From NCBI RefSeq assembly GCF_018614195.1, contig NZ_JAGGOT010000062.1:62001-126000 (forward strand): 64,000 nt of DNA, in the 5' to 3' direction. The position numbers and the translations under genes are program-made. The notes beneath the pieces were generated by a model. The model worked only from the letters and a program-made list of their open reading frames with translations, was not told the DNA's origin and did not search any database. The stretch is from Streptomyces sp. ISL-43. Lineage in GTDB: Bacteria; Actinomycetota; Actinomycetes; Streptomycetales; Streptomycetaceae. Shown here in pieces: positions 1 to 10,135 of the stretch; position 1 is the stretch's first letter; each line of letters starts with the position of its first letter.

Positions 1-899
1 CCGATCCCGGGTGCCCCGGTGACGACGCAGACCACGGCGGTGCCGGCGCGCAGCCCGCGCCGCAGCGCCTCCACCTCCCCGTCCCGTCCCGTGAGCGCCC
101 CGGGCCCGGCGGGCAGTTGAGCGGGCCGCAACCACCCTGCGGCCCGCTCGGCCGGGGGTGAGGGCGGACGGCGCAGCGCGGGGGCGTCGGCGAGGATCGC
201 CGCCTGCAGGGACGCCAGCTCCGACCCCGGGTCCAGGCCCGCCTGCTCCGCCAGCCGACGCCGGGCCGCGGCATACGCGGCCAGGGCCTCGCCGCGCCGC
301 CCCGAGCGGTGGAGCGCCAGCATGTACAGCTCCACCAGCCGCTCCCGCAAGGGGTGTTCGGCGCACAGTTCCGACAGCTCCGCGCACACCCGTGCGTGCC
401 GGCCGAGCGCGAGGTCCGCGGCCAGCGCGTGCTCCACGCAGTCGAGCCGCTCCTGGGCCAGCCGGGCCGACGCGGCTTCGAAGACCCGCCCCCGGAGCCC
501 GGCCAGCGCCACCGGACCCCGCCACAACTCCAGCGCCCGTCCCAGCAGTCGGCGGGCCTCGCCCGGGTCGTGGCGGGCCGCCTCTCCCGCTCGGCGCAGA
601 CGCGCGAAGTCCCGTACGTCGATCTCCGCCGCGTCCGCCGCCAGGGCGAAACCTGCCTCCGTGCGCGCCACCGCCACGCCGGCGCGCCGCAACGCCCCGG
701 CCGTGTTCTGCAGTTGCTCGCGCGCCGTCGCCGGCGGGTCGTCCCACACCGCCGCCGCCAGCCCGGCGACCGGGACCACCCGCCCCGCCTCCAGCGCCAG
801 CGCCGCCAGCACCCGCCGCCCGCGCGGCCCGCCCGTCGCGAGCGGGACGCCGTCCAGGGTGATGCCGACCGGGCCCAGCAGTGAGAAGACGAGGGTCAT
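1..899 (-). CDS. SARP/AfsR-type transcriptional regulator, N-terminal part (truncated by window edge)
   Basis: An open frame begins at ATG 899-897 and runs without a stop to base 1, about 299 codons, so the C-terminus is outside the window. It starts MTLVFSLLGPVG. An OmpR-like winged-helix region (about residues 1-90) is followed by a bacterial transcriptional activator domain (about 95-245) with the helical-repeat pattern of SARPs. Near the edge the sequence VVCVVTGAPGIG is the start of a Walker A P-loop, so the full protein is probably an AfsR-like SARP with an NB-ARC ATPase rather than a short SARP. Such proteins activate secondary-metabolite or developmental genes. The target cannot be told from this window. 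It is divergent from the GDSL esterase at 1095. Confidence 0.85.
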   Translation of the reverse strand, partial: MTLVFSLLGPVGITLDGVPLATGGPRGRRVLAALALEAGRVVPVAGLAAAVWDDPPATAREQLQNTAGALRRAGVAVARTEAGFALAADAAEIDVRDFARLRRAGEAARHDPGEARRLLGRALELWRGPVALAGLRGRVFEAASARLAQERLDCVEHALAADLALGRHARVCAELSELCAEHPLRERLVELYMLALHRSGRRGEALAAYAAARRRLAEQAGLDPGSELASLQAAILADAPALRRPPSPPAERAAGWLRPAQLPAGPGALTGRDGEVEALRRGLRAGTAVVCVVTGAPGI

Positions 900-1094
900 C
901 GCGGACTCCCTGACACTGCGTCGAGGACGGATGGACGACGGATGGGCGGCCGGTGGGCCGCGATCGTAACGTCTGGCCACCCGGCCGGAGCAGGGGTGCC
1001 ACACATTCCGCTCCGGCCAGGGAGCGCCGGGGCGCACCCCACCTCCCCGCGCCCCGGCGACGCCCCTGCCCACCGCTCCGAGAGGACATGCCCG

Positions 1095-2261
1095 ATGCGT
1101 TCCCGCACGCGCACCGCCGCGCTGCTGACCGCCGCCGTGCTCGGCCTGGCCGGTCTCACCGTTCCCCAGGCCACGGCCCAGGCCACGGCCCAGGCCCGGG
1201 CCTCGGCGGCATCGCCGCCCTCCGGCCCGGCCGTCGCCGTGGCGATGGGCGACAGCTTCATCTCCGGCGAGGCCGGCCGCTGGCTCGGCAACACCGACCG
1301 CTACGCCGGCAGCCGCAACGGCACCGACCGGGCCTGGACCAGCGGTTCGGCATACGATCCGGCCAAGGTCTACGGGGCGTCCGGCGCGGTCGGCGGCTGC
1401 CACCGCTCCGACGTCTCGGAGATCGCGGTCGCCCCGCTGCCCGGCATAGAGCAGCGGATCAACCTCGCCTGCTCCGGCGCCGAGACCGTCAACGTGCTCA
1501 GCGCCGCGAAGGGCGGGCAGCCGTACAACGGCGAGGCCCCGCAGACGGACCGGCTGGCGGCGCTCGCGAAGACGAAGCGGGTCAAGCTCATCGCGCTGTC
1601 CATCGGCGGGAACGACCTCGGCTTCGGCCAGATCATCGGCGACTGCGCGTACGACTGGTACTTCAGGCGGCTGTGCTGGAAGAAGCAGGCGCCGGTCGTG
1701 GAGGGGAAGCTCCCCGGGGTCAAGGCCAAGGTCGCGGCGGTCGTGGACGACATCCGCTCCGCCATGCGGGGGGCCGGCTACGCGGACGGCGACTACCGCC
1801 TCGTCCTGCAGTCCTACCCGTCACCGCTCCCGGGCGGGGAGTCCTTCCGGCTGTCGCAGAACGACTCGGACCGGATGTTCAAGGACGGCTGCCCCTTCAA
1901 CGACCGCGACGCGACCTGGGCGGCGTACACGCTGGTCCCGCAGATCGGCGGCATGGTCGAGTCGGTGGCGGTCGCCAAGGGCACCGACTTCATGGACCTG
2001 AGGGACGCGCTGGCCGGGCACGAGGTGTGCGCGCTCGGCACCGAGCAGGTGGACCAGGGCGGACCGGACCCGCGTGAGCACGAGTGGTTCCGCTTCCTGG
2101 ACTACACGAACACGCAGGGCACGCTGGAGGAGTCCACGCACCCCAACGTCCACGGACAGAAGGCGATGGCCGCGTGCCTCGGCCTGGTGAGCGCCGCCGC
2201 GCTCAGCACACGTTGCGGTGCGCGATGTCCAGCACGAACCGCTCGGGTCCGTGCAGCTTGA
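1095..2261 (+). CDS. Secreted SGNH/GDSL-family esterase or lipase
   Basis: A 388-residue exported hydrolase. ATG 1095 is preferred over the upstream in-frame ATG 942 because a GAGAGGAC ribosome site lies just before it and a Sec signal peptide follows directly (about residues 1-30, with an ATAQATAQA repeat near the cleavage region). SGNH landmarks are visible: GDS at 52-54 with nucleophile Ser54, GGND at 171-174, and the final block HPN at 349-351 with catalytic His349. Paired cysteines (102/126, 183/194, 266/312) fit the disulfide-rich Streptomyces esterases. It probably cleaves extracellular carboxylic esters; the substrate is unknown. The 3' end overlaps the convergent AMIN-like gene by 59 bp, so the last roughly 18 residues (Arg- and Cys-rich) may be a recent extension. 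Confidence 0.9.
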   Translation: MRSRTRTAALLTAAVLGLAGLTVPQATAQATAQARASAASPPSGPAVAVAMGDSFISGEAGRWLGNTDRYAGSRNGTDRAWTSGSAYDPAKVYGASGAVGGCHRSDVSEIAVAPLPGIEQRINLACSGAETVNVLSAAKGGQPYNGEAPQTDRLAALAKTKRVKLIALSIGGNDLGFGQIIGDCAYDWYFRRLCWKKQAPVVEGKLPGVKAKVAAVVDDIRSAMRGAGYADGDYRLVLQSYPSPLPGGESFRLSQNDSDRMFKDGCPFNDRDATWAAYTLVPQIGGMVESVAVAKGTDFMDLRDALAGHEVCALGTEQVDQGGPDPREHEWFRFLDYTNTQGTLEESTHPNVHGQKAMAACLGLVSAAALSTRCGARCPARTARVRAA

Positions 2262-2718
2262 ACGAGGTGAAGGCGGGCTTGGTGTCGAAGGCGGCGCTGA
2301 GGGTGACGTAACCCTCGTAGTCGCCGGTCAGGGCGACGCCCTTCAGCTTGGGCAGATAGATCTTGAGGACCTTGGGCCCGTGGTAGACGTTGCGCCCCGC
2401 GTCGTCGTGTCCGGCGGCGGGGTTCAGGCGGATCTCCAGGAAGTACCGCCCGGCCAGCGGTACGGGCTTGCCGGACCCGTCGTAGACCAGCTTGGGGACG
2501 GGGGTGACGGTGACCGCGGGGACGCGTCCCCGCAGGTCGACGACCAGCCGGTCGTACGTGCAGTGCCCGCCCCAGCGGGCATTGACGACGAGCGCGGTGC
2601 TGGAGGCGGAGGAAAGGGAGGAGGAGGCCGCGGAGGCCGGTGCGGCGAAGGCGAGGGTGGAGGCGAGCAGTGCGCCCGTACCCAGTGCGGCGGCCTGCCG
2701 ACGGCGTGGACGGTTCAT
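2203..2718 (-). CDS. Secreted AMIN-like domain protein
   Basis: A 171-residue exported protein. ATG 2718 follows an AGGGGG ribosome site. Residues 1-30 form a Sec signal (MNRPRRRQ, hydrophobic core, cleavage near ASAA). The rest is a compact beta-rich domain with the pattern TYDRLVVDLRG...VPLAGRYFLEIRL...FVLDIAH. I read this as an AMIN-like fold, a domain that in other proteins binds envelope polysaccharide. No catalytic residues are apparent. It is on the same strand as, and 80 bp downstream of, the SsgA-like gene, and it overlaps the convergent GDSL esterase by 59 bp. The family call is from pattern only; the function is unknown. Confidence 0.7.
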   Translation of the reverse strand: MNRPRRRQAAALGTGALLASTLAFAAPASAASSSLSSASSTALVVNARWGGHCTYDRLVVDLRGRVPAVTVTPVPKLVYDGSGKPVPLAGRYFLEIRLNPAAGHDDAGRNVYHGPKVLKIYLPKLKGVALTGDYEGYVTLSAAFDTKPAFTSFKLHGPERFVLDIAHRNVC

Positions 2719-2798
2719 GACGTCCCCCTGATTCTCGAGAGACGGGGACTGGTGTCACCAGGGAAGACGCCGCCCGCGCGAGCGCGGTTGCACCGGAC

Positions 2799-3206
2799 TC
2801 AGCCGGGCAGGAGCGCGCTCAGCTCGGCGTCGAGGTCGTAGTGCCGCTGCTCTTGGCCGCGGGGCACCATCTCGGTCATCCGCCGGCACAGCTCCCGGAC
2901 GTCCTTCGCGCGCGCGGACACCACGCACGACTGGTCGCCGTCGCTGAAGGCGAGGAAGATCCGCGGCTCGGCTCCCTTCCAGCGCGGCCACACCTGTATG
3001 TCGCCCTCGCCGGTGGCACAGACGTGGCCGTCGAGCAGGAGCTCCCGGGAGAACACCCAGCGCGCGAGGTGGAGCCCGGCGGCCTCGAAGTCGACGCGGA
3101 CCTCGTAGGGCCGGTCGCTGCGGTACACGAAGACGCCCCGCATCGCGATGGGGGCGGGCGCCGCCTCCAGCCGGAGCGGGAGGACGCGGTGTTCGATGCC
3201 GGTCAT
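2799..3206 (-). CDS. SsgA-family sporulation/cell-division regulator (SALP)
   Basis: A 135-residue protein, the usual size for SsgA-like proteins (about 130-145). ATG 3206 is chosen because GAGAGAGG lies upstream and the family N-terminus starts here; the frame is open further upstream (to 3329) but without family resemblance. The core matches SsgA/SsgB relatives: VFVYRSDRPYEVRVDF, then WVFSRELLLDG, then GEGDIQVWP, and a C-terminal helix ending in MVPRGQEQ. The family is restricted to sporulating actinomycetes, where SsgA and SsgB recruit FtsZ and steer septum placement and wall remodelling. Which SALP paralog this is cannot be decided from sequence alone. It follows the sdaA terminator on the same strand, so it probably has its own promoter. 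Confidence 0.9.
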   Translation of the reverse strand: MTGIEHRVLPLRLEAAPAPIAMRGVFVYRSDRPYEVRVDFEAAGLHLARWVFSRELLLDGHVCATGEGDIQVWPRWKGAEPRIFLAFSDGDQSCVVSARAKDVRELCRRMTEMVPRGQEQRHYDLDAELSALLPG

Positions 3207-3332
3207 GCGGGCGGCCTCTCTCTCGGGTCGGGTTCTCGCACCCCACTCGGGCAAGCTAGCCCACCCGCGGGCCGCCCCCGCCGTCCAAAGGTCCCGTCCG
3301 GCAGGGCCCCTCGGCCCGACTTCGCACAACGG

Positions 3333-3368
3333 GCCGAGCCCGCCCTCCGGGGGGAGGGCGGGCTCGGC
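3333..3368 (-). terminator. Terminator after sdaA, 16-bp perfect stem
   Basis: The arms GCCGAGCCCGCCCTCC (3333-3348) and their exact complement (3353-3368) enclose a GGGG loop. The hairpin lies 51 bp past the sdaA stop and ahead of the SsgA-like gene on the same strand. There is no U-tract, as is usual for Streptomyces terminators. Confidence 0.8.
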
Positions 3369-3419
3369 GCGGGCGCTTGTGTCCGGGTCAGCGGGGACGG
3401 GAGGGAGACGAAGGGCTCG

Positions 3420-4802
<1,383 letters not shown>

Positions 4803-4936
4803 GGTTGCGGACTCCTATGTCTGCTCGTGGGTGGAAAGCGGGGCAGGAGGGGTGGATCTGCGGATTTTGTCCGGCAGACGAGCTTAACTCGGTGAGGTGA
4901 ACGGCTCGGCTGCCGGACGGGTCGGGAAGGTGGTGG

Positions 4937-6583
4937 TCAAGCGTGGGTCAGTTCGCGCTCCGGTGCGGCGGGCTCCGCGTCCGAGCCGTCCAGGACCGGG
5001 TCGGGGCCCGGCAGGCCCGCGGAGTGGGCCTCGACCCCGGCCTTCACGGCCCAGAAGTACGTGGCCAGGGCCATGGCGGCCACCAGGGCGATGTCGTAGC
5101 CGCCCGGGATGGTGCCGCGGCCGCCGAAGTCGGTGGAGCCGAGGTAGGACAGCAGGGACAGGGCGCCGAGGAAGAAGACGATCCACCAGGCCGGGGCGAA
5201 CTGGCGCATGAGGTTCTTCTCTCCCTTGCGGGACAGCACCAGTGCCGCGATCGGGGCGGCCAGCAGGGTCAGGGCGGTGACGATGCCGGTGTTGGGCCAC
5301 TTCGACCAGTACAGCGCGCAGGCGGCGAAGACGAAGGTCAGCGGGCACATCACGGAGGCCAGCGGCAGCCGGAAGGGGCGGGGCAGGCCGGGCTTGGTGA
5401 TGCGGAAGACGCCCACCGCGATCGGGCCGATGAGGTACGAGATCACCATCGCGGCCGAGATGACCGGCGCGAGGGTCTTCCAGCTGTGGCCGACGGTCAG
5501 CAGGAGCAGGACCGAGAAGCCGAGGTTCATCCACATCGCCGGGCGGGCGGTCCCGTAGACCGGGTGGGTCCGTGCGAGCTTCTTCGGGAAGAAGCCGGTC
5601 TCGGAGAGGTTCCGGACCATGTACGCGGCCGAGGCGACGTTGGCGATGTTGGAGCCGGCCGGGGAGATGAAGGCGCCGAACTGCAGCATCACGACGACCC
5701 AGTGGATCATCAGCAGCTTGGCGAGCTCCGCGAACGGCGAGTTGAAGTTCACGCCCGACCAGCCGCCGGCCTGTGCCAGGTGCTCCGGCGGGACGGCGCC
5801 GATGAAGGCCGTCTGCAGGGCCAGGTAGATGACCAGGCCGAGGGAGAGCGCGCCGACCAGGGCGATGGGGATGGCCCGGCCCGGGTTCTTGGCGGCGCCG
5901 CCGAGGTTGACGACGGCCTGGAAGCCGTTGAAGGCGAACACGACGCCGGAGGTGGTGACGGCGGTCAGGACGGCCGTCCAGCCGTTGGGGGCGAAACCGC
6001 CGTGCGAGCTGAAGTTCTCGGTGTGGAAGCCGGAGGCGACGAGGGCGACGACGGCGAGGACGGGGATGGCGAACTTGACGATGGTGAGCAGTGAGTTGAT
6101 CTTCGCGAGCAGCTGGACCGACCAGTAGCAGGACAGCCACAGCAGCACGGTGAGCGCGAGCGCCACGAACATGCCGAAGCCGGTCAGCTGGTGCGACTGG
6201 GCGTCGACCAGGTCCTTGGCCCAGCCGTAGCTCCACGAGGACATGTACTGCGTCGCCGCGATCGACTCGATCGGGATCAGCGACGCGACGGCGATCCACA
6301 CCGCCCAGCCGGTGATGAAGCCGAGTACCGGGCCGTGCGAGATGGAGCCGTACCGGGCCATGCCGCCGGGGATCGGGTAGGCCGCGCCCACTTCGGCGTA
6401 GGACATGGCGATCATGCCGATGAAGACGGCGCCGATCACCCAGGCGACGAGGGCCGCGGGCCCGGCGACCTGGGCCGCTGTGCCCGCTCCGAAGAGCCAG
6501 CCCGATCCGAAGATGGAACCTATGCCGATCATGACCAGCGCGAAGAGGCTGAGTCCCTTCTTGCCGGCTGCGCTCATGTCCAT
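4937..6583 (-). CDS. APC-superfamily amino acid permease
   Basis: A 548-residue integral membrane protein with about 12-14 hydrophobic segments. The first helix carries the APC substrate-site motif GIGSIFGSGWLFG, followed by YAEVGAAYPIPGG in the second/third helix region, both typical of amino acid:cation symporters. The C-terminal 30 residues are a soluble acidic tail. The gene lies directly upstream of sdaA on the same strand and downstream of the glyA-gcvHT transcript, which suggests serine, glycine or a related amino acid as substrate. That is inference from location; sequence alone does not fix specificity. Start ATG 6583 (MDMSAAGKKG); the alternative MSAAGKKG is two codons later. Confidence 0.88.
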   Translation of the reverse strand: MDMSAAGKKGLSLFALVMIGIGSIFGSGWLFGAGTAAQVAGPAALVAWVIGAVFIGMIAMSYAEVGAAYPIPGGMARYGSISHGPVLGFITGWAVWIAVASLIPIESIAATQYMSSWSYGWAKDLVDAQSHQLTGFGMFVALALTVLLWLSCYWSVQLLAKINSLLTIVKFAIPVLAVVALVASGFHTENFSSHGGFAPNGWTAVLTAVTTSGVVFAFNGFQAVVNLGGAAKNPGRAIPIALVGALSLGLVIYLALQTAFIGAVPPEHLAQAGGWSGVNFNSPFAELAKLLMIHWVVVMLQFGAFISPAGSNIANVASAAYMVRNLSETGFFPKKLARTHPVYGTARPAMWMNLGFSVLLLLTVGHSWKTLAPVISAAMVISYLIGPIAVGVFRITKPGLPRPFRLPLASVMCPLTFVFAACALYWSKWPNTGIVTALTLLAAPIAALVLSRKGEKNLMRQFAPAWWIVFFLGALSLLSYLGSTDFGGRGTIPGGYDIALVAAMALATYFWAVKAGVEAHSAGLPGPDPVLDGSDAEPAAPERELTHA

Positions 6584-6708
6584 GAGGTGTGCTGTCCGTC
6601 CTGCCGAGGAGGCCGTCGAGTCGGCGAATCCCTTTTTCGAAGCCTATTTGCCATGAATTTGAACAAATCAGTGGCGATCGGCAGGTTGGATGGGGCCAAT
6701 GGTCATGA

Positions 6709-6753
6709 GAAGGGCCCGGTACCTGTGGAAAACAGGCAGGAACCGGGCCCTTC
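6709..6753 (-). terminator. Terminator after glyA
   Basis: The 12-bp arms GAAGGGCCCGGT (6709-6720) and its complement (6742-6753) close over a smaller CCTG/CAGG stem. The structure begins 9 bp past the glyA stop and ends the gcvT-gcvH-glyA transcript before the APC permease promoter region. Confidence 0.8.
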
Positions 6754-6761
6754 GCGTGACG

Positions 6762-8018
6762 TCAGAGCGTCGGGTACAGCGGGAACTTCGCGGCGAGCGC
6801 CGAGACGCGCGCCTTCAGGTCGTCCGCGTCGTAGGCCGGCTTCAGCGCGGCCGCGATGATCTCCGCGACCTCGGTGAAGTCCTCGGCGCCGAAACCGCGC
6901 GTCGCCAGGGCCGGCGTACCGATCCGCAGACCCGAGGTGACCATCGGCGGCCGCGGGTCGTTCGGGATGGCGTTGCGGTTGACCGTGATGCCGATCTCGT
7001 GGAGCCGGTCCTCGGCCTGCTGGCCGTCGAGTTCGGAGTTGCGCAGGTCGACCAGGACCAGGTGGACGTCCGTACCGCCCGAGAGGACGGAGACGCCGAC
7101 CTCGGTGACGTCGGCCTGCACCAGGCGCTCGGCGATGATCTTCGCGCCCTCCAGGGTGCGCTCCTGGCGCTCCTTGAACTCGGGCGAGGCGGCGATCAGG
7201 AAGGAGACCGCCTTGGCCGCGATCACGTGCTCCAGCGGGCCGCCCTGCTGGCCCGGGAAGACGGCGGAGTTGATCTTCTTGGCCAGCTCCTGCGTCGACA
7301 GGATGACACCGCCGCGCGGACCGCCGAGGGTCTTGTGCGTGGTGGTGGTGACGACGTGGGCGTGCGGCACCGGGTTCGGGTGCAGGCCCGCGGCGACCAG
7401 GCCGGCGAAGTGCGCCATGTCGACCATCAGGTACGCGCCGACCTCGTCCGCGATGCGGCGGAAGGCGGCGAAGTCCAGCTGGCGCGGGTAGGCGGACCAG
7501 CCCGCGACGATCAGCTGCGGCTTGGACTCCTTGGCGAGGCGCTCGACCTCGGCCATGTCGACCTGGCCGGTCTCGTCGACGTGGTACGGGACCACGTTGT
7601 AGAGCTTGCCGGAGAAGTTGATCTTCATGCCGTGGGTCAGGTGACCACCGTGGGCCAGGCTCAGGCCCATGATCGTGTCGCCCGGCTTCAGCAGCGCGAA
7701 CATCGCGGCCGCGTTGGCCTGCGCGCCCGAGTGGGGCTGCACGTTCGCGTGCTCGGCGCCGAACAGCGCCTTGATGCGGTCGATCGCGATCTGCTCGACC
7801 ACGTCGACGTGCTCGCAGCCGCCGTAGTAGCGGCGGCCGGGGTAGCCCTCGGCGTACTTGTTGGTCAGGACCGAGCCCTGGGCCTCCATGACGGCGACCG
7901 GAGCGAAGTTCTCCGACGCGATCATTTCCAGGGTCGACTGCTGGCGCACGAGTTCGGCGTCGACGGCGGCGGCGACGTCAGGGTCGAGCTCGTGCAGAGA
8001 GGTGTTCAGTACGGACAT
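6762..8018 (-). CDS. glyA: Serine hydroxymethyltransferase
   Basis: A PLP enzyme interconverting serine plus tetrahydrofolate with glycine plus 5,10-methylene-THF. It has 418 residues, the normal bacterial length. The PLP-binding Schiff-base lysine is Lys229 in VVTTTTHKTLGGPRGG, the same number as E. coli GlyA. Other family motifs are SENF (35-38) near the N-terminus, YAEGYPGRRYYGG (55-67), and the cofactor Asp in YLMVDMAHFAGL. The start MSVLNTSLHELDP is 17 bp after the gcvH stop, so gcvT-gcvH-glyA looks like one operon under the glycine riboswitch, linking glycine cleavage to serine synthesis and one-carbon supply. Confidence 0.97.
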   Translation of the reverse strand: MSVLNTSLHELDPDVAAAVDAELVRQQSTLEMIASENFAPVAVMEAQGSVLTNKYAEGYPGRRYYGGCEHVDVVEQIAIDRIKALFGAEHANVQPHSGAQANAAAMFALLKPGDTIMGLSLAHGGHLTHGMKINFSGKLYNVVPYHVDETGQVDMAEVERLAKESKPQLIVAGWSAYPRQLDFAAFRRIADEVGAYLMVDMAHFAGLVAAGLHPNPVPHAHVVTTTTHKTLGGPRGGVILSTQELAKKINSAVFPGQQGGPLEHVIAAKAVSFLIAASPEFKERQERTLEGAKIIAERLVQADVTEVGVSVLSGGTDVHLVLVDLRNSELDGQQAEDRLHEIGITVNRNAIPNDPRPPMVTSGLRIGTPALATRGFGAEDFTEVAEIIAAALKPAYDADDLKARVSALAAKFPLYPTL

Positions 8019-8034
8019 CTTCGGTCCCCTGGGG

Positions 8035-8415
8035 TCAGTTGCCGGCGGTGAGCTTGGCGTACTCGTCGACGGAGAGCAGGTCGGCCGGCTCCTCCGTGAC
8101 GCGCACCTTGAAGAGCCAGCCGCCCGCGAACGGGGCGGAGTTCACCAGGGACGGGTCGTCCACGACGTCCTGGTTGGACTCGACGACCTCGCCGGTGACG
8201 GGGGAGTACAGGTCGCTGACCGACTTGGTCGACTCCAGCTCGCCGCAGGTCTCGCCCGCGGTCACCGTGTCGCCTACCTCGGGGAGCTGGGCGTAGACGA
8301 CGTCACCGAGCGCGTTGGCCGCGAACTCCGTGATGCCGACCGTCGAGACGCCGCCCTCGGCGTCCGACAGCCACTCGTGCTCCTTGCTGTAACGCAGCTG
8401 CTGGGGGTTGCTCAT
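8035..8415 (-). CDS. gcvH: Glycine cleavage system H protein
   Basis: A lipoyl carrier that shuttles the aminomethyl group between the P, T and L proteins. It has 126 residues, typical for GcvH. The lipoylation lysine is Lys64 in the motif ELESTKSVSDLYSP. The N-terminal segment LRYSKEHEWL is also characteristic. It sits between gcvT (149 bp upstream) and glyA (17 bp downstream) on the same strand. The P protein (gcvP) is not in the window. Confidence 0.97.
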   Translation of the reverse strand: MSNPQQLRYSKEHEWLSDAEGGVSTVGITEFAANALGDVVYAQLPEVGDTVTAGETCGELESTKSVSDLYSPVTGEVVESNQDVVDDPSLVNSAPFAGGWLFKVRVTEEPADLLSVDEYAKLTAGN

Positions 8416-8489
8416 GACCTGATTCTCCTGGATGCGGGGGAGTGGATACGAACGGTGGTCTTGCGTACCGAGACGGGGCGCGGGGGAGC

Positions 8490-8514
8490 GGCCGTACGGG
8501 AGATCCGTGCGGCC
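8490..8514 (-). promoter_or_regulatory. Hairpin in the gcvT-gcvH gap
   Basis: GGCCGTACGG (8490-8499) and CCGTGCGGCC (8505-8514) form a 10-bp stem with one wobble/mismatch. It lies in the 149-bp gap between gcvT and gcvH. It could attenuate read-through or stabilise one part of the mRNA. The structure is visible; the role is inferred. Confidence 0.45.
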
Positions 8515-8564
8515 TGGGCCTGGGCCCTGGCGTTCTGGTGTTCTGGCGCGAACAGCGGACAGGA

Positions 8565-9680
8565 TTACTTCTGCCGCTTGTAGAACGGCAGAGCCACGAC
8601 CTCGTACGCCTCATGCGTACCGCGAATGTCCACGCCGACGCCGGAGGTGCCGGGCGCGGCGTGCGCCGCGTCGACATAAGCCATCGCGATCGGCTTGCCC
8701 AGCGTCGGGGACGGGGCGCCCGAGGTGACCTCGCCGACCATCTGGCCGTCGAAGGTCACGGCGAAACCGGCGCGCGGTACGCGGCGGCCCTCGGCGATCA
8801 GGCCGACCAGCTTGCGCGGCGGGTTCGTGGCGGCGCGCTCGGCGGCGGCCTCCAGGGCGGCGCGGCCGACGAAGTCGCCCTCCTTCTCGAACTTCACGAC
8901 CCGGCCCAGCCCCGCGTCGAACGGGGTGAGGGCGGTGGTCAGCTCGTGCCCGTACAGCGGCATGCCCGCCTCCAGGCGCAGCGTGTCGCGGCAGGAGAGA
9001 CCGGCCGGGACCAGGCCGACGCCCTCGCCCGCCTTGGTCAGCGCCTGCCACAGCTCCACGGCGTGCTCGGGGGAGACGAACAGCTCGAAGCCGTCCTCGC
9101 CGGTGTACCCCGTACGCGCGATCAGCGCGGGCACCCCGGCGACCGTGCCGGGCAGGCCGGCGTAGTACTTCAGCCCGTCCAGGTCGGCGTCGGTGAGCGA
9201 GGCGAGGATGCCCGGGGACTCGGGACCCTGCACCGCGAGCAGCGCGTACGCGTCACGGTCGTCACGGACCTCGGCGTCGAAGCCGGCGGCGCGCTCGGTG
9301 ATCGCGTCGAGGACGACCTGGGCGTTGGAGGCGTTCGCGACGACCATGTACTCGGTCTCGCCGAGGCGGTAGACGATCAGGTCGTCGATGATCCCGCCGT
9401 CTTCCCGGCAGATGTGCGTGTAGCGGGCGCGGCCGACGCCGACGGTCGAGATGTTGCCGACCAGCGCGTAGTCCAGGACCTTGACGGCCTCGGGGCCGGT
9501 CAGGGTGATCTCGCCCATGTGGGAGAGGTCGAACAGGCCGGCCTTGGTGCGGACGGCGTTGTGCTCGTCGCGCTCGCTGCCGTACCGCAGGGGCATGTCC
9601 CAGCCCGCGAAATCGGTCATGGTCGCACCGAGGGAACGGTGCAGCGCATCGAGGGCGGTCAGGCGGGGGGCAGTACTCAT
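8565..9680 (-). CDS. gcvT: Glycine cleavage system T protein (aminomethyltransferase)
   Basis: A 371-residue tetrahydrofolate-dependent aminomethyltransferase that releases ammonia and forms 5,10-methylene-THF from the H-protein intermediate. The start at ATG 9680 (MSTAPRLTALDALHRSLG) is chosen because GGGAG lies at good spacing; an in-frame ATG nine codons upstream (9707) is less family-like. Family motifs seen are FAGWDMPLRYGS near the N-terminus, DLSHMGEI, and GYTGEDGFELF in the middle. It is the first gene of gcvT-gcvH-glyA and is preceded by a tandem glycine riboswitch, so expression should rise with glycine. Confidence 0.97.
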   Translation of the reverse strand: MSTAPRLTALDALHRSLGATMTDFAGWDMPLRYGSERDEHNAVRTKAGLFDLSHMGEITLTGPEAVKVLDYALVGNISTVGVGRARYTHICREDGGIIDDLIVYRLGETEYMVVANASNAQVVLDAITERAAGFDAEVRDDRDAYALLAVQGPESPGILASLTDADLDGLKYYAGLPGTVAGVPALIARTGYTGEDGFELFVSPEHAVELWQALTKAGEGVGLVPAGLSCRDTLRLEAGMPLYGHELTTALTPFDAGLGRVVKFEKEGDFVGRAALEAAAERAATNPPRKLVGLIAEGRRVPRAGFAVTFDGQMVGEVTSGAPSPTLGKPIAMAYVDAAHAAPGTSGVGVDIRGTHEAYEVVALPFYKRQK

Positions 9681-9734
9681 GGGTGTGGCTCCCGGGTCCC
9701 AGGGCATGACATGACGAGGAGGAGTTCCTCCCCA

Positions 9735-9967
9735 TCTGTCATCGGAACCTGAGAGGTTCGCCGAGAGTTCCCCGCTTCCGGGGGAAGGTCTTCGACTTGC
9801 ACCTTGGGTGGAGCCGACGCCGGTGCCCTCAGGGGCGGTGGCGCGGCTCGCTTTTCAGATCTGCCTCATCCACGCGGTACGGGGCCTGAGAGATTCAAGG
9901 GAGGTACTTGCTCCTTCGGCGCCCGGGCACCGCCTTGCGGCGTGCCGGGACTCTCCCGCGCGGATTC
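9735..9967 (-). promoter_or_regulatory. Tandem glycine riboswitch upstream of gcvT
   Basis: Read on the minus strand, aptamer I (about 9965-9872) shows GGGAGAG at its 5' side, the core GCCGAAGGAGCAAG, and the closing CUCUCAGG. A second aptamer follows (about 9865-9735) with GGUGCAAGUCGAAG and the closing GGCGAACCUCUCAGG. Two CUCUCAGG closings one after the other are the hallmark of the tandem glycine aptamer. The 3' end is about 55 nt before the gcvT start. Glycine riboswitches that activate gcv genes are known in Streptomyces griseus. The 5' P1 strand of the second aptamer is less canonical than that of the first. Confidence 0.9.
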
Positions 9968-10135
9968 AAGCGGCCGGTATGCAGTTGGTGTCCAGATGGC
10001 GCACATCATTGCACGGTGTGCGGCCGAATGGTGGAGGGGGTCCGCGAGCGGAGCGGAACCGGTGGTCCCGGATTACCGTCTCTTTACACTCAGGGGGACG
10101 GGTCCCGGTGACCCGATGCGGGGGAGGCGATCACT

